From a virus: 44,403 bases of DNA. The DNA is taken from IMG/VR virus record IMGVR_UViG_3300042387_001497, positions 1 through 44,403 of that record; one strand, given 5' to 3'. The first letter of the stretch is position 1. Each line of letters opens with the position of its first letter. Positions 27,701-34,416 of the stretch are shown one piece after another. The position numbers and the translations under genes are program-made. The notes below the pieces were generated by a model. The model saw only the letters and a program-made list of their open reading frames with translations. It made no database searches and was not told where the DNA came from.

Positions 27701-29480
27701 GGGTTCAATTCCCGACCCTGTTCAGGCTGCCAATGACATGAACTTCCCGATTACCACAATTAGACTGGATAGAGTTGTGTCGCTTGCAGACCTCAAGGGC
27801 TACGGTTCAATGGGTGGTCAATATACATTCCCCTGGACCCAGTTCTCATCTGGTTGGCTTAATGTTGCATATTCGGCCTCCAATGGTTGGAACACTCTGG
27901 TTCCGCCCAAGGGCAGCAGCTATGGCATGTTCCTGACAAAGGAAATTGCAGCGAACACTGCCCTTGAAAAACAGGTTGCCGAGGGAGTCAAGGCTCTATA
28001 TTCCCACCCGCTTGGCTACAAGATTATTAGCCTTTCTAATGGCAAGTACCAAATTTACGATGCTGACGCAAAGTTTGTCAGGGATGTCACATCGTATGGA
28101 GATGCGGTTGCGGTTGCCACATCACACGCAAGAATGCGTCCGCTTAGGTCAAACAGCCAGTTTGACGCCCTCATGACCAATCTTGGTTTCTCTCCTGTTG
28201 GTCTGGAAACAGTCAACCTTAGGGGCCAGAGAAGGGCAAACTTCCTTACTCCAGACAAGCAATTCACAATTAGATTCAACCAGCGTGGCATTGCCACAAT
28301 CGTGGACAATAACACAAACAGCACGGTCGCAAAGAACATTGCCGTTGACTTGCAGCCAGATGGAAACTTTGACTTCTCGGAATTGCAGGCAGCGCTTCAG
28401 CTGTCTTACGACAATGTAACCCTTGGTGCATCAAAGCTGGACTTGTCCGTTGTACCCGAGGAAACAACCCCTATGCAGTCGTTCTTGTTCGGTGGTGCTG
28501 GACTTGAACACAGGGGCCTTACAAGACAAAGAAAGGCTAAGTCGGAAAGAGCAAAGCAGCTTGAGGCCAAATACGGCCCTGACTTTATCGAGTTTGTTCC
28601 TGTTGTCGTTGGCAGAAATGTCCAGGGCAAAAAGATGTACTCCAGGACAAACCAGGCATATTACACAATCAAGGCAAGGCTTATTGACGCATATGGACCC
28701 AAGGGTGCTCTTGCTGTCATATCAGAAATGAAGAAGCAGCTTGGGGACGATGTTGTTTCAACAAGCGAAAAGGCTGTTGTCGAATGGTTTGACGCACATC
28801 TCAGAACCAAGGAGTCAGAAAGGATTGCAGCCGAAAGACAGGCGGAGATTGACAGAAAGGCAAAGGAGTGGACACAGGCAACCAGCGAGGTTGACAAGAG
28901 AAAGCGCGTCATGAGGGCTGCATTCACAGACCCCGTTAACAGGGCCATCCTGGGAATCAACCAGTCAAGGCAAACCTCTGCACTTCCCCCTATTTCGTCG
29001 ATTTCACCCGCAGAATCCAGGGCCAACCTGGTTGCGGAACTCGATGCAATAAAGAGAAGACTTGCATCACAGCCTGAATCAGATGCCGCTAACCTTGCCG
29101 ACTTCAGGGCGGCAATGGAAAGACTTGGAGGCTCAACAGAAAACCTGTCAAGAAACATGGCTGAAAACACCGCTGTCATGTGGAAAAACAACGCTGGCTA
29201 CATCATCATGCTGGACATGCTTGACCAGCCCACGCCAATCCACGGCCTTGATGTTTCAGTGAACATGTCTTGGCTTTCACAAAGACTTGGGCAGGGCAAC
29301 GCCAAGCTCAGGTTTAGGGTTTACAACCCCAATGGTGCCTTGATGGGTTACTACTCAAACAGGCAAGTGCTTGCCGAGGACTTCCTGGAAAGGGTTGAGG
29401 CCACAGCAAATCAAAACCTTTCCGAGTACGGAAAGAATCAAAGTTTCAAGAGGGATATTAATCCCGCCAAAACACGATGA
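21798..29480 (+). CDS. Giant internal virion protein (2560 residues)
   Basis: The largest gene, in the position of T7 gp16-type ejection proteins. Helical regions dominate residues 1-720; a Gly/Ala-rich hydrophobic stretch at about 733-766 (GAAGVAAVPG..LAAGAVGVALFLPDLL) could enter the membrane. Long coiled coils lie at about 1080-1165. At 1302-1310 the sequence IYEELAHAI resembles a zinc-peptidase helix, but the first His is Glu. The C-terminal third is mixed alpha/beta. No transglycosylase motif was recognised, unlike in T7 gp16. Such very large multi-domain proteins are common in environmental podophages and are thought to be injected with the DNA. It overlaps the holin start (ATGA). Confidence 0.78.
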   Translation: MTPTQPRPSQPIADNDPLFTVGTQESLLTIKNEEQSDSFLRHNATASLAQVAKERLRPTTVQTVDPATGRVPSMDQLTRSFTASTHAKWYASVGLPEGVTHNSTESVMLSVARQRESTRRVVERLKPLVARAYAGGGVDPADTGLGDKLLAADVDIWVDMFGQQLTPKEKEDFRRYIGSVDAQMGISPFNELRNFVVGLSPVHKEGRLIYEKMSARDGFRIPTTDEGLRQLESLSSYRRYLSESGQDSMDFASIPEMFANAITNVARGIGNIAVPDDDISDEWRSDPNKYARVRAALDSFAKIGKLYGENPLLDSGTEKEITYSRRVAASRGMLDTLNTKDVIVSNPAQVGRMFVDEHIGSAKELVQLYNEGAFKPNSRLAPLASSLDGLVVSTAGLAALFYHSEDPNSLVNVVRQIDDNITLSDESIRSYANSKGITVQQAKEQMRKLALIETINSALEFREAEANWQRYGWAFRTNGGATGKTYIGDLVGLGGDNDMLQGAQILADPFVAAGLGFKAVKAASAARTATQLTGRLASATRALEKLQSIGITTGALPDTLKSMVESIRVSMASKRGVAADTISEMDVLSHIERGEARIGELVTDKSGATRWVERKLTKSELAMFSDEVVKSAARVEAYHAKRIAAARKLMERNQGKPLSTWGKWVGENFLTELSAGFDNPIVKKLIDSLTKVGITGQVGQSAAADVSRGALNRSAIFGGAKAVDIWRRISGAGAAGVAAVPGNPFSLAAGAVGVALFLPDLLSAVGWSGNTGKYFANYMRYYGANRQLGGSIAAARLRDISSEIERLNAFKSGGASLTEEEIKKWRLGEISAGRLSSEQIRTIEAQIELLTGEAAWVQNLHSIGFESIMVGAMKNSGALISSTLVLDAMLKANDSNSRIGTAAMFAMSGNVLNSAAGVFYRNTNNVRRRVDLNRIEFHNLIHKSKPHDAQRLIQAYIAHRSAGTADNFVQAIVHLNRIVNPNTGILYVDRAGMAANSQLIQAANLVDSTSQEASRLRLEAEGKAKGLSGRDLGKYIRNGLKNETQAATGYDLRRTLIEEANARGLKGDEVNAFVQTELEKRLAARASVEQKQKLESEYAMLAAESRLIADKVEKAHVEEASALDVLEQSYSELGIPLRKKDGSPVAFAPADFSSAEAFVDAVRREAGQDVIGGVVDGKATGLMALPPDQFKEMFERFKIAQVGHLNAQKGKMTLIADFNSVMNRFEAVSKERMANIDMDASLDTRNWRRGSTFVYTDYGMGSGPGLGYVVADGVFVVDRPMPDGTVKSDIVLNLEDLKIGPIYEELAHAIFVSTSFRGFRNLIEKNLYGDWVFNPESGTWISKNPPEGEASTHPLAGLWASKNSSVEGVLVSFDDKGKPSMPALRLFSEAYSDNLTPEGKRQFMSKFDRAEELFSHNPELGIRLMQDVTNELFAFAYRQRLMNASPGSFKNSYDPAMTATSPIEIEGSPLTPNAGDAGPASNSRASASLKTMFYKMLVGELTANEGAQMLLKIQKGDFGPMSPSEMQLMGTESIAKLLAVFGRNGIYDRLTAKTLSKHLLESGLSPEIFGAGNWSSAKLFHEVTGEALDLPPGLREIVDTVHYFARDRIGETDPYMFEDYSVWDSKTGVPIDVWPPNHPLAGQPVNHVLYAATRNNMNLIDGKTGRLRNLHEIISEERRSMDQFTRLLLHGNQKGEITSFQVTDGAVYLNGAGKMTKQESERIIKAAKDSKMNPNQLTALIKIVSDLADSNPDNPIIPERAGRLPIYQIIYRGVEQQDKMGRHRRVGGILSDRHGVIYNVFTDWTGFDSNGRPIIDERGNQQYIRAAYANMFDLDALGRRFELFWNGQLRDENGAIPTLMKYNSVRARFKNKSEIQEVVDQYLVHLAEGGRIARDLKDTKAPSKTAVETFRDFLISQGRYPDQAEAEYLARVAHFVVGSRASEYILTGKMPGEGVPDMDIGSRKLRQRGSIPDPVQAANDMNFPITTIRLDRVVSLADLKGYGSMGGQYTFPWTQFSSGWLNVAYSASNGWNTLVPPKGSSYGMFLTKEIAANTALEKQVAEGVKALYSHPLGYKIISLSNGKYQIYDADAKFVRDVTSYGDAVAVATSHARMRPLRSNSQFDALMTNLGFSPVGLETVNLRGQRRANFLTPDKQFTIRFNQRGIATIVDNNTNSTVAKNIAVDLQPDGNFDFSELQAALQLSYDNVTLGASKLDLSVVPEETTPMQSFLFGGAGLEHRGLTRQRKAKSERAKQLEAKYGPDFIEFVPVVVGRNVQGKKMYSRTNQAYYTIKARLIDAYGPKGALAVISEMKKQLGDDVVSTSEKAVVEWFDAHLRTKESERIAAERQAEIDRKAKEWTQATSEVDKRKRVMRAAFTDPVNRAILGINQSRQTSALPPISSISPAESRANLVAELDAIKRRLASQPESDAANLADFRAAMERLGGSTENLSRNMAENTAVMWKNNAGYIIMLDMLDQPTPIHGLDVSVNMSWLSQRLGQGNAKLRFRVYNPNGALMGYYSNRQVLAEDFLERVEATANQNLSEYGKNQSFKRDINPAKTR

Positions 29481-29779
29481 CATCTCCAGACCCAGATTTC
29501 GCACAAGCCTTCGCTGAATTCAAGCGTGGAGGTTGGCTTGTCAGTCTTTTGGGTTTGGCTGGTGCTGCCGCAAGATGGATGATTACTGACTCTGAAAACA
29601 CCATTTGGAGGCTTATTAGGGTGTCTGTGGCTGGTTCCATTGTGGGGGTCATTTCGTTCTTTGCACTTTACGGACAGGACATTCCAGAGATTTATAAGTC
29701 AATTATTATGACAACATCTGGTGCTATGGCTCCTGAACTTATGTTCCTCATAAGCAGGAAAATTTCTAAAAAGCGTTGA
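29477..29779 (+). CDS. Holin
   Basis: A 100-residue protein with three likely membrane helices (about 19-36, 44-66 and 72-92) and a basic C-terminal end (RKISKKR). The segment KRGGWLVSLLGLAGAAARWM and the later SGAMAPELMFLIS resemble phage holins of the three-helix type. Holins form inner-membrane holes that let the muralytic enzyme out or disrupt the membrane at lysis time. The gene lies directly before the transglycosylase and overlaps both neighbours by four bases, forming a classical lysis cassette. Confidence 0.82.
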   Translation: MTSPDPDFAQAFAEFKRGGWLVSLLGLAGAAARWMITDSENTIWRLIRVSVAGSIVGVISFFALYGQDIPEIYKSIIMTTSGAMAPELMFLISRKISKKR

Positions 29780-30378
29780 TTTTTTGTAACATTACTATCA
29801 TATTCATTATTACTGCTATGTTTTTCCAGAATCCAATGAGGGCTCAGCCCCAACCCCGACAGCAGCCCACAACAATTCAGCCAGTGCAACCTGCCGCATT
29901 GCCTCTTGCAAACCCTGCAAATGCACAGGCAACCCAGGAAGATTGGCTTGCACAGCCATTTAACCCTGAGTTTCTAATTCCCAGGATTAGGATGGTAGAG
30001 TCATCTGGCGACCCAAATGCGTTTAACAAAAAGGAGAATGCGGTTGGTCATCTCCAGATTCGACCTGGTGTCGTCGCAGATGTCAATGAATGGAACAGAA
30101 GGAGGGGGATTCCCACGAGGTATACTCACCAAGACGCAAGGGACCCTGAAAAGGCTATGGAAATGTTCCACGCATATATGGCAAGATATGCCAACGAGCA
30201 AAGACTTGGAAGAAAACCCACTAACAGGGATGCCGCAAGAATTTGGAATGGTGGACCCATGGGATATAAAACTACTGGCCTAGAGCCAGACAAACTAAAC
30301 AGGCTTGATGAATACACCCAGAAGGTGAGGTCCACTGCGCCTCATGAACTTGAAAGAAAACAGCAGCCTAAAAAGTGA
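29776..30378 (+). CDS. Endolysin, lytic transglycosylase-like, TTG start
   Basis: A 200-residue protein with a lysozyme-like fold. The catalytic Glu is probably Glu75 in RMVESSGDPNAF; GHLQIRPG (91-98) and AARIWNGGP-GY (153-164) are the other typical blocks of phage muramidases/transglycosylases. With the TTG start at 29776, which overlaps the holin stop as TTGA, the protein has an N-terminal hydrophobic segment (residues 2-18) and a Pro/Gln-rich linker: a signal-anchor or secretion signal. An ATG at 29818 would remove this segment. The overlap pattern favours TTG. Secretion through Sec would make the holin a timing device. Confidence 0.82.
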   Translation: MIFCNITIIFIITAMFFQNPMRAQPQPRQQPTTIQPVQPAALPLANPANAQATQEDWLAQPFNPEFLIPRIRMVESSGDPNAFNKKENAVGHLQIRPGVVADVNEWNRRRGIPTRYTHQDARDPEKAMEMFHAYMARYANEQRLGRKPTNRDAARIWNGGPMGYKTTGLEPDKLNRLDEYTQKVRSTAPHELERKQQPKK

Positions 30379-31073
30379 GAAACATCTTGCTGGCATCGGT
30401 TCTTTGGGTATCGTTTGTCGGTTGCTCATGGAATACTACACGCCATACGGATTCGTCACCTATGAACGGAACGGCGATAGGTCTATATGCGGACAAGGCA
30501 GACCTTGTTATGTCAAGGGCGGCATCCGCAATAGCCGCCGCAAGAAAGTCAAACTCAGAGGGGAAAAGAGACCTAGTAGAAAATGAACTCTCGGTCGCAG
30601 CGTCCTATCTTCCAAGGCCCAAAAACGAAGATGCGGTCTACGCAAACCAAAGAATACAAGATGCCGAGGCTTCTGACTACGAAAAGGCAGTCAGAGTTGG
30701 AGACGCCCACCAGAGAGAACTCTCCTCAAGATGGGAACTTGTCGTCGCAGAAAGGCAAAGTGCGAAGAACTCAATCGACCAGAAAGCCCTTGAGTTTGTC
30801 GCAGAGAGGAAGATGGTCGCCACCTACGCCCTAACTGGGCTTGGTGCTGTCTTTGTTGTGCTTGGTGCGGTCATGATGTTCCTGGGGTGGAGCAGGGCAA
30901 ACGCCGCAGTAGCAATCCTTACTGGCTCACTTCTTATCGGGGCCGTTTGGATTTTTGATGCTTCTTGGTTTGGCTGGGCTGCTTGTGGCTCTCTTCTTCT
31001 AGTGGGAATTGAGGGGTATAGAAGGCTTCGTCATGCTTCCAAATCGGCTCCTCAACCCACACAGGAGTCCTAG
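30375..31073 (+). CDS. Lipoprotein with C-terminal membrane helices, candidate unimolecular spanin
   Basis: A 232-residue protein starting GTG, overlapping the endolysin stop as GTGA. Residues 1-16 are a lipoprotein signal ending in a lipobox-like FVGC (Cys17). The middle is helical and charged (about 40-145). Three hydrophobic helices follow at about 148-171, 175-193 and 197-213. A lipidated N-terminus in the outer membrane, a periplasmic helix and C-terminal inner-membrane anchoring is the design of unimolecular spanins, which fuse the membranes at the end of lysis. Known u-spanins usually have one C-terminal helix, so three is unusual. The lysis-cassette place supports the call. Confidence 0.65.
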   Translation: MRNILLASVLWVSFVGCSWNTTRHTDSSPMNGTAIGLYADKADLVMSRAASAIAAARKSNSEGKRDLVENELSVAASYLPRPKNEDAVYANQRIQDAEASDYEKAVRVGDAHQRELSSRWELVVAERQSAKNSIDQKALEFVAERKMVATYALTGLGAVFVVLGAVMMFLGWSRANAAVAILTGSLLIGAVWIFDASWFGWAACGSLLLVGIEGYRRLRHASKSAPQPTQES

Positions 31074-31335
31074 GTCCCTCGTAGGCGCCCTTGATGTTGA
31101 AGTCGAAGTATTCGACAGCCTCTTCCCAGTCCCAGCCGTTCATCATCATAAGGATGTTGACTGACTTTTGCTCGGAAAATACTGGCCTAAGGGTAGATGT
31201 AGCCATGTCATAGGTCATACCCATGAACGCATCAACAAGTTCATAAGGTATATCCACCTCGAACCTGTCCTTGATAATCTCTACAACCTCCTTGCTGTTA
31301 GGGTTATTAACCTTCTTGTTTTTCTTATTTTTCAT
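30934..31335 (-). CDS. Conserved phage hypothetical protein
   Basis: A 133-residue protein. The core GWDWEEAVEYFDFNIKGAYEGPRTPVW is a pattern seen in many small phage proteins of unknown function ('eEA.eyFdfNi.gAY.G..TP'). The N-terminus is a Lys/Asn-rich MKNKKNKK stretch and the C-terminus is rich in Lys, Gln and Ser. It is the last gene of the leftward early operon and overlaps the convergent lipoprotein gene by 140 bases, so the last 46 residues are encoded opposite the other gene's membrane helices. Confidence 0.75.
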   Translation of the reverse strand: MKNKKNKKVNNPNSKEVVEIIKDRFEVDIPYELVDAFMGMTYDMATSTLRPVFSEQKSVNILMMMNGWDWEEAVEYFDFNIKGAYEGPRTPVWVEEPIWKHDEAFYTPQFPLEEESHKQPSQTKKHQKSKRPR

Positions 31336-31447
31336 GGTAATATGTGTTTATCGAAAAAGCCATTTGGTCTAGGTTTGTTTGTTCACCTGTTGGAGTGGCT
31401 TCCAGAGAGTCCCGCAGCCCTTCTTGACCAAGGGGCACAGGGGCGCA

Positions 31448-31639
31448 TCACGACTGCACTCCCTTGGCGGCGAGCCACGCCTTCATCAAGTTATCAACCT
31501 GTATGCGGAGACGAGCGTTCTCGGCTTGGAGGGCGGCGTAGTCGGCTTGACGGACAAACTCTCCATCTTCAAACGCCTCCATCTTTGCATCAGAGCAGTA
31601 ATAACTTGCAACGAGGCTGTATCGCTTGGGCTGGATCAT
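31448..31639 (-). CDS. Small phage protein with coiled coil
   Basis: A 63-residue protein. EFVRQADYAALQAENARLRIQVDNLMKAWLA is a short coiled coil of a type common in phage early regions ('DGeyVr.aDYaaLqae'). Its ATG overlaps the stop of the HTH gene before it. Both proteins end with KGVQS, a sign that the two gene ends share sequence. Function unknown. Confidence 0.65.
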   Translation of the reverse strand: MIQPKRYSLVASYYCSDAKMEAFEDGEFVRQADYAALQAENARLRIQVDNLMKAWLAAKGVQS

Positions 31640-31884
31640 GACTGCACCCCCTTGGTTTGGGAAACCTTGTAATAGTTAATCAACTTTCCGTCTATTTTTG
31701 CCACGACCTTTTCGAAACCCTGGACCTTCTCCATCTTCTTGATGTATCTGAGTGCTGTCATTTCTGAGCAGTTCATGGCTTCTTGGATTTCTCTTCTTGA
31801 AACAAAGCCAGGGGGTGGCCTGTCCGCTGGCTGTGCGGCTGACACAGCCTCCATCATTCTTCTGATGTAGTCGTTTGTGTTCAT
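31636..31884 (-). CDS. Small HTH protein, probable regulator
   Basis: An 82-residue protein starting MNTNDYIRRMMEA. Residues about 30-60 (FVSRREIQEAMNCSEMTALRYIKKMEKV) form a winged-helix-like HTH as in ArsR/MarR-type or phage replication-initiator N-termini. A start five codons further upstream (31899) is possible; 31884 is preferred because it overlaps the metallophosphoesterase stop as ATGA, the normal arrangement here. Probably a regulator of early genes. Confidence 0.65.
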   Translation of the reverse strand: MNTNDYIRRMMEAVSAAQPADRPPPGFVSRREIQEAMNCSEMTALRYIKKMEKVQGFEKVVAKIDGKLINYYKVSQTKGVQS

Positions 31885-32633
31885 GCGTTGATTCTCCACT
31901 TTTGACCCATGAGAGCCATGGGGTGTTCGTAGACAAATGGAATGATTGTGTCTTCGCTGTATTCTCCATAAACGATTCCCTGGCTCCAGGCCATGCTTGA
32001 GCGCCTTCTATGGGAATAGGACATGTTGCAAGATGTTCCCCTCTTTGTGAGGGTTCCAACGCAGATGCCAGTGGGGTTGTCGTCTCTGCGACCCTTGGCG
32101 TAACCAACCCTGTGCCAGTGTGCGAACATGGTGACCCTAACTCCGTTCTTGCAATACATCTCGGCCATGTCCCTGCAACAGTTCTCGTTGTAGATTGTGC
32201 CGTGTGTAAAGAGCCCGTCTCCAAGCCTGTATTCCTGGAAGATTCCAGTGTAGGGAATCAGTTCGGCATTAAGTTTCTTTGCCGTGCCCTCGATGTCCTT
32301 GATGATTCGTGTTGAGCACTCGGCGACGATTTCGTTGTTTGAATGCTGGAGTTCCCAAAGCCTGGCCTCGTGGTTCCCGCCGAGGATTACATTGAAGTTT
32401 GCCTCCTCTAGGAATTGCAGTCCAGCCTCAATGTCGGGTGCCACAGGCTCCCCCTGGCCATTGCCACCACCCATGAAGGCTTCCATGTCAAGGAAGTCTC
32501 CAAGGTGTATGAACTTGTGCGGCTTGAATGACTTGGCGAAATCAATAACTGAATCCTTTGCCACTGGGTCAATATGATTGCCGTGTGAGCAGCCAACGGC
32601 TGCAAACCTGTTCCATTTTCTTATCGGGTTCAT
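31881..32633 (-). CDS. Calcineurin-like metallophosphoesterase
   Basis: A 250-residue phosphoesterase with most metal-ligand motifs in order: CSHGNH (15-20), HLGDFLD (43-49, the GDxxD motif), GGNHE (85-89), FTHG (142-145) and FAHWHR (170-175). The first motif usually has Asp-x-His; here the Asp is Cys/Ser (CSH), although His20 and Asp22 could take over. Such phage enzymes may act on nucleotides, nucleic-acid ends or phosphoproteins; the substrate cannot be predicted. It is part of the leftward early operon and overlaps both neighbours by four bases. Confidence 0.87.
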   Translation of the reverse strand: MNPIRKWNRFAAVGCSHGNHIDPVAKDSVIDFAKSFKPHKFIHLGDFLDMEAFMGGGNGQGEPVAPDIEAGLQFLEEANFNVILGGNHEARLWELQHSNNEIVAECSTRIIKDIEGTAKKLNAELIPYTGIFQEYRLGDGLFTHGTIYNENCCRDMAEMYCKNGVRVTMFAHWHRVGYAKGRRDDNPTGICVGTLTKRGTSCNMSYSHRRRSSMAWSQGIVYGEYSEDTIIPFVYEHPMALMGQKWRINA

Positions 32634-32917
32634 AGTGTGATTAGTTCAATGTTTTGTGCGTATTGCAAGGCCATTTTGACCTTTTCCTTGCTTAGTTTGC
32701 CGCCGTTTTCCAGTGGCTCCAGGGCATCCCTTACGGCGGTTGCAAACTTCTGAAGTCTTTCCCTTTCGGTTGTTGCGGCATTTATTGCCCTGTCACGCTC
32801 CACCTGCAGGTCTTGAACCTTGTTGTGTGCGTCTAGCCTTTTTTGGAGTTCATCGGGTGTAATGCACAACGCAAGTGCGGCACCGTTGAATGAGTTGTTG
32901 TGTTGTTTCTTTGCCAT
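32630..32917 (-). CDS. Hypothetical helical protein
   Basis: A 95-residue protein. ITPDELQKRLDAHNKVQDLQVERDRAINAATTERERLQKFATAVRDAL is a long helix with coiled-coil tendency. No family recognised. Its stop overlaps the metallophosphoesterase start (ATGA). The tRNA-Arg gene lies just upstream on the same strand, so the mRNA must be processed there. Confidence 0.65.
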   Translation of the reverse strand: MAKKQHNNSFNGAALALCITPDELQKRLDAHNKVQDLQVERDRAINAATTERERLQKFATAVRDALEPLENGGKLSKEKVKMALQYAQNIELITL

Positions 32918-32929
32918 GGTGAGTTCGGG

Positions 32930-33001
32930 CGACCCTTCTAGGAATCGAACCTAGATTCTCTGCTTAGAAGGCAGATGTTCTATCCGTTGAACTAAAGGGT
33001 C
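32930..33001 (-). tRNA. tRNA-Arg (UCU)
   Basis: A 72-base cloverleaf on the minus strand. The acceptor stem is GACCCTT/AAGGGTC with G as discriminator. The anticodon stem is TCTGC/GCAGA with loop CTTCTAA, giving anticodon TCT. The T arm contains TTCGATT. No CCA is encoded. It reads AGA (and AGG by wobble), apparently the favoured Arg codons of the virion genes. It is embedded in the leftward early operon between the Erf gene and the 95-residue gene. Confidence 0.93.
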
Positions 33002-33013
33002 TTCCCATTAGGG

Positions 33014-33742
33014 TTAGAAGGGCACTTCGTCTCCGAGGACATCATCAATTGCGTCCTCTACCGCATCTCCCTTGGACTGGCGGTCGTTCCACAACTTGAC
33101 AGCGGCGGCCTTTAGTGCGAGGTCCTTGGGTCCAACCTTTCCAGTCTTTTCCCAGGGCTTGGGTTCCCACTTGTTCGCCCAGTAATCAAGGTTGTAGTCA
33201 TCCAGTTCGGACAACTTGCTTCCCTTGTTCTTGCCGAATGGCACAACAGGGTCTCCGTCTGTGCTGGCCTGTGTCTTGGGTGTGGCTGAGGTGGTGGCAG
33301 GGGCGGCGGCGGGGTTGGGGATAAACTTGCCAGTGGTCTTGGCAACTCGGTCGCCCTCGGCGTCATCATCGTCCGTTGCGACACCCGACACGGAGGCCAG
33401 TGCGTAGCGGCGAAGATACGAGATGAGCGCACCAGCGTCCTGTCCCTTGGCTCCAGGAGCCATTGGGATGCCGATGAAACTGCTCATCGTCATTCCGTTC
33501 TTGTGGACGATTGTGGTTCGCACACCGACATTGTTGCCATCCGACTCGGGCAACTGAACGATGGCGAGGTTGTGCTTGGCGGCAAGCGGCTTCAACGCCG
33601 CAAGGTGTGCGGCAAGAGATGCGTACTTGCTCTTGTGGAAAGGATTCACGCTGTCGGCGTGGACATCCTTGGTTTCAGAGATGAACTTGATTAGGTCAGC
33701 GTGCATCTCGGCGTTCTTGTTCATGTAGTCTTCGTTAGTCAT
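33014..33742 (-). CDS. erf: Erf-family single-strand annealing protein
   Basis: A 242-residue recombinase. NPFHKSKYASLAAHLAALKPLAAKHNL (about 33-59) and AGALISYLRRYALASVSGVATDDDDAEG (103-130) are the two signature regions of the Erf family, which anneals single strands in phage recombination. An Ala/Pro/Thr linker follows (about 140-165), then FGKNKGSKLSELDDYNLDYW (about 170-190), a small C-terminal module. The last residues, DDVLGDEVPF, resemble the acidic tail of bacterial SSB and could recruit host repair proteins. It works with the RecE-like nuclease (35744-36514) and RusA resolvase of the same operon. Confidence 0.9.
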   Translation of the reverse strand: MTNEDYMNKNAEMHADLIKFISETKDVHADSVNPFHKSKYASLAAHLAALKPLAAKHNLAIVQLPESDGNNVGVRTTIVHKNGMTMSSFIGIPMAPGAKGQDAGALISYLRRYALASVSGVATDDDDAEGDRVAKTTGKFIPNPAAAPATTSATPKTQASTDGDPVVPFGKNKGSKLSELDDYNLDYWANKWEPKPWEKTGKVGPKDLALKAAAVKLWNDRQSKGDAVEDAIDDVLGDEVPF

Positions 33743-33746
33743 GGTT

Positions 33747-33950
33747 TTAGTGTAGGTTTTCGGGGACTTGTTTCAGTATAGCAGGGTCGCCACACTTTGC
33801 AAGGGTTATTGTGTGCTTGCGAACAATTTTTCTTAGGCTCGCAAGTGCGTCCCTGCTGTCGCCCATGGAGTGCTTTTCCAGCGACTCGTTAAGTTCGGAC
33901 AGAAGGACCTCAAGTTTAATTTTGAAGTATTCTTTGTTCAGTGGTTCCAT
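33747..33950 (-). CDS. Small hypothetical protein upstream of Erf
   Basis: A 67-residue helical protein (KIKLEVLLSELNESLEKHSMGDSRDALASLRKIVRK). It lies four bases before the Erf start and overlaps the end of the HTH gene upstream by 13 bases. No family recognised. Confidence 0.6.
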   Translation of the reverse strand: MEPLNKEYFKIKLEVLLSELNESLEKHSMGDSRDALASLRKIVRKHTITLAKCGDPAILKQVPENLH

Positions 33951-34135
33951 TGTATGTTGTTTGTTTTTCTAGTGGGCTTCCTACCCATTCCGTTTGAGAC
34001 AAGAGATATTCCAAGTTCAGAGGCGGCCCTCATCAACGACTTGTAGTTGGCGTTGAAAAGAAAGCAAGCCTCTTTTGAGGTAATTCCCGAATCATATGCT
34101 ATCTGTGCGATTCTTTTGTAAGATGGCTTAATCAT
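33938..34135 (-). CDS. Small HTH-like protein
   Basis: A 65-residue protein MIKPSYKRIAQIAYDSGITSKEACFLFN..., in which residues 5-45 look like a helix-turn-helix (AQIAYDSGITSKEACFLFNANYKSLMRAASELGI), with a basic C-terminal tail (GRKPTRKTNN). Its start overlaps the stop of the HNH gene as ATGA. The same frame is open further upstream through the HNH gene to 34420; I take that extension as non-coding because the HNH gene is convincing there. Confidence 0.6.
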   Translation of the reverse strand: MIKPSYKRIAQIAYDSGITSKEACFLFNANYKSLMRAASELGISLVSNGMGRKPTRKTNNIQWNH

Positions 34136-34413
34136 AGTATCAAGCCCTTGTCCCTCGCAAGTTGCGGGTATCTGTGTATGTGGTTGTGGCAAGCCCTGCA
34201 CACGGCTATCCAAAACTCCGTGTCGTTGAGCGTTTCCCCCAGTCGGCCTTTCTTGTGATGAATGTCCGACGAGAATGCCGCATTGCAATTCTCGCACCTC
34301 GGATGTTCCTTGATGTACGCTTTTCTCAGAGACGAGTACACCTTGAGTTGCTTTGACCTTTTCTTTGAGACTGGGCTTAGCCTTGTCCTTCGCTTTAGAG
34401 GGCTTCTTTTCAT
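34132..34413 (-). CDS. HNH endonuclease-like protein
   Basis: A 93-residue HNH protein: Cys40-x-x-Cys43, then DIHH (50-53), then Cys72-x-x-Cys75-His76 and further His78 and His80. The N-terminus is very basic (MKRSPLKRRTRLSPVSKKRSK). Small phage HNH proteins of this layout nick DNA and often act in recombination or packaging; within this operon a role in recombination is likely. The start at 34413 is three bases after the loader stop region; a competing ATG at 34420 in another frame overlaps the loader stop (ATGA). Confidence 0.82.
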   Translation of the reverse strand: MKRSPLKRRTRLSPVSKKRSKQLKVYSSLRKAYIKEHPRCENCNAAFSSDIHHKKGRLGETLNDTEFWIAVCRACHNHIHRYPQLARDKGLIL

Positions 34414-34416
34414 TGC

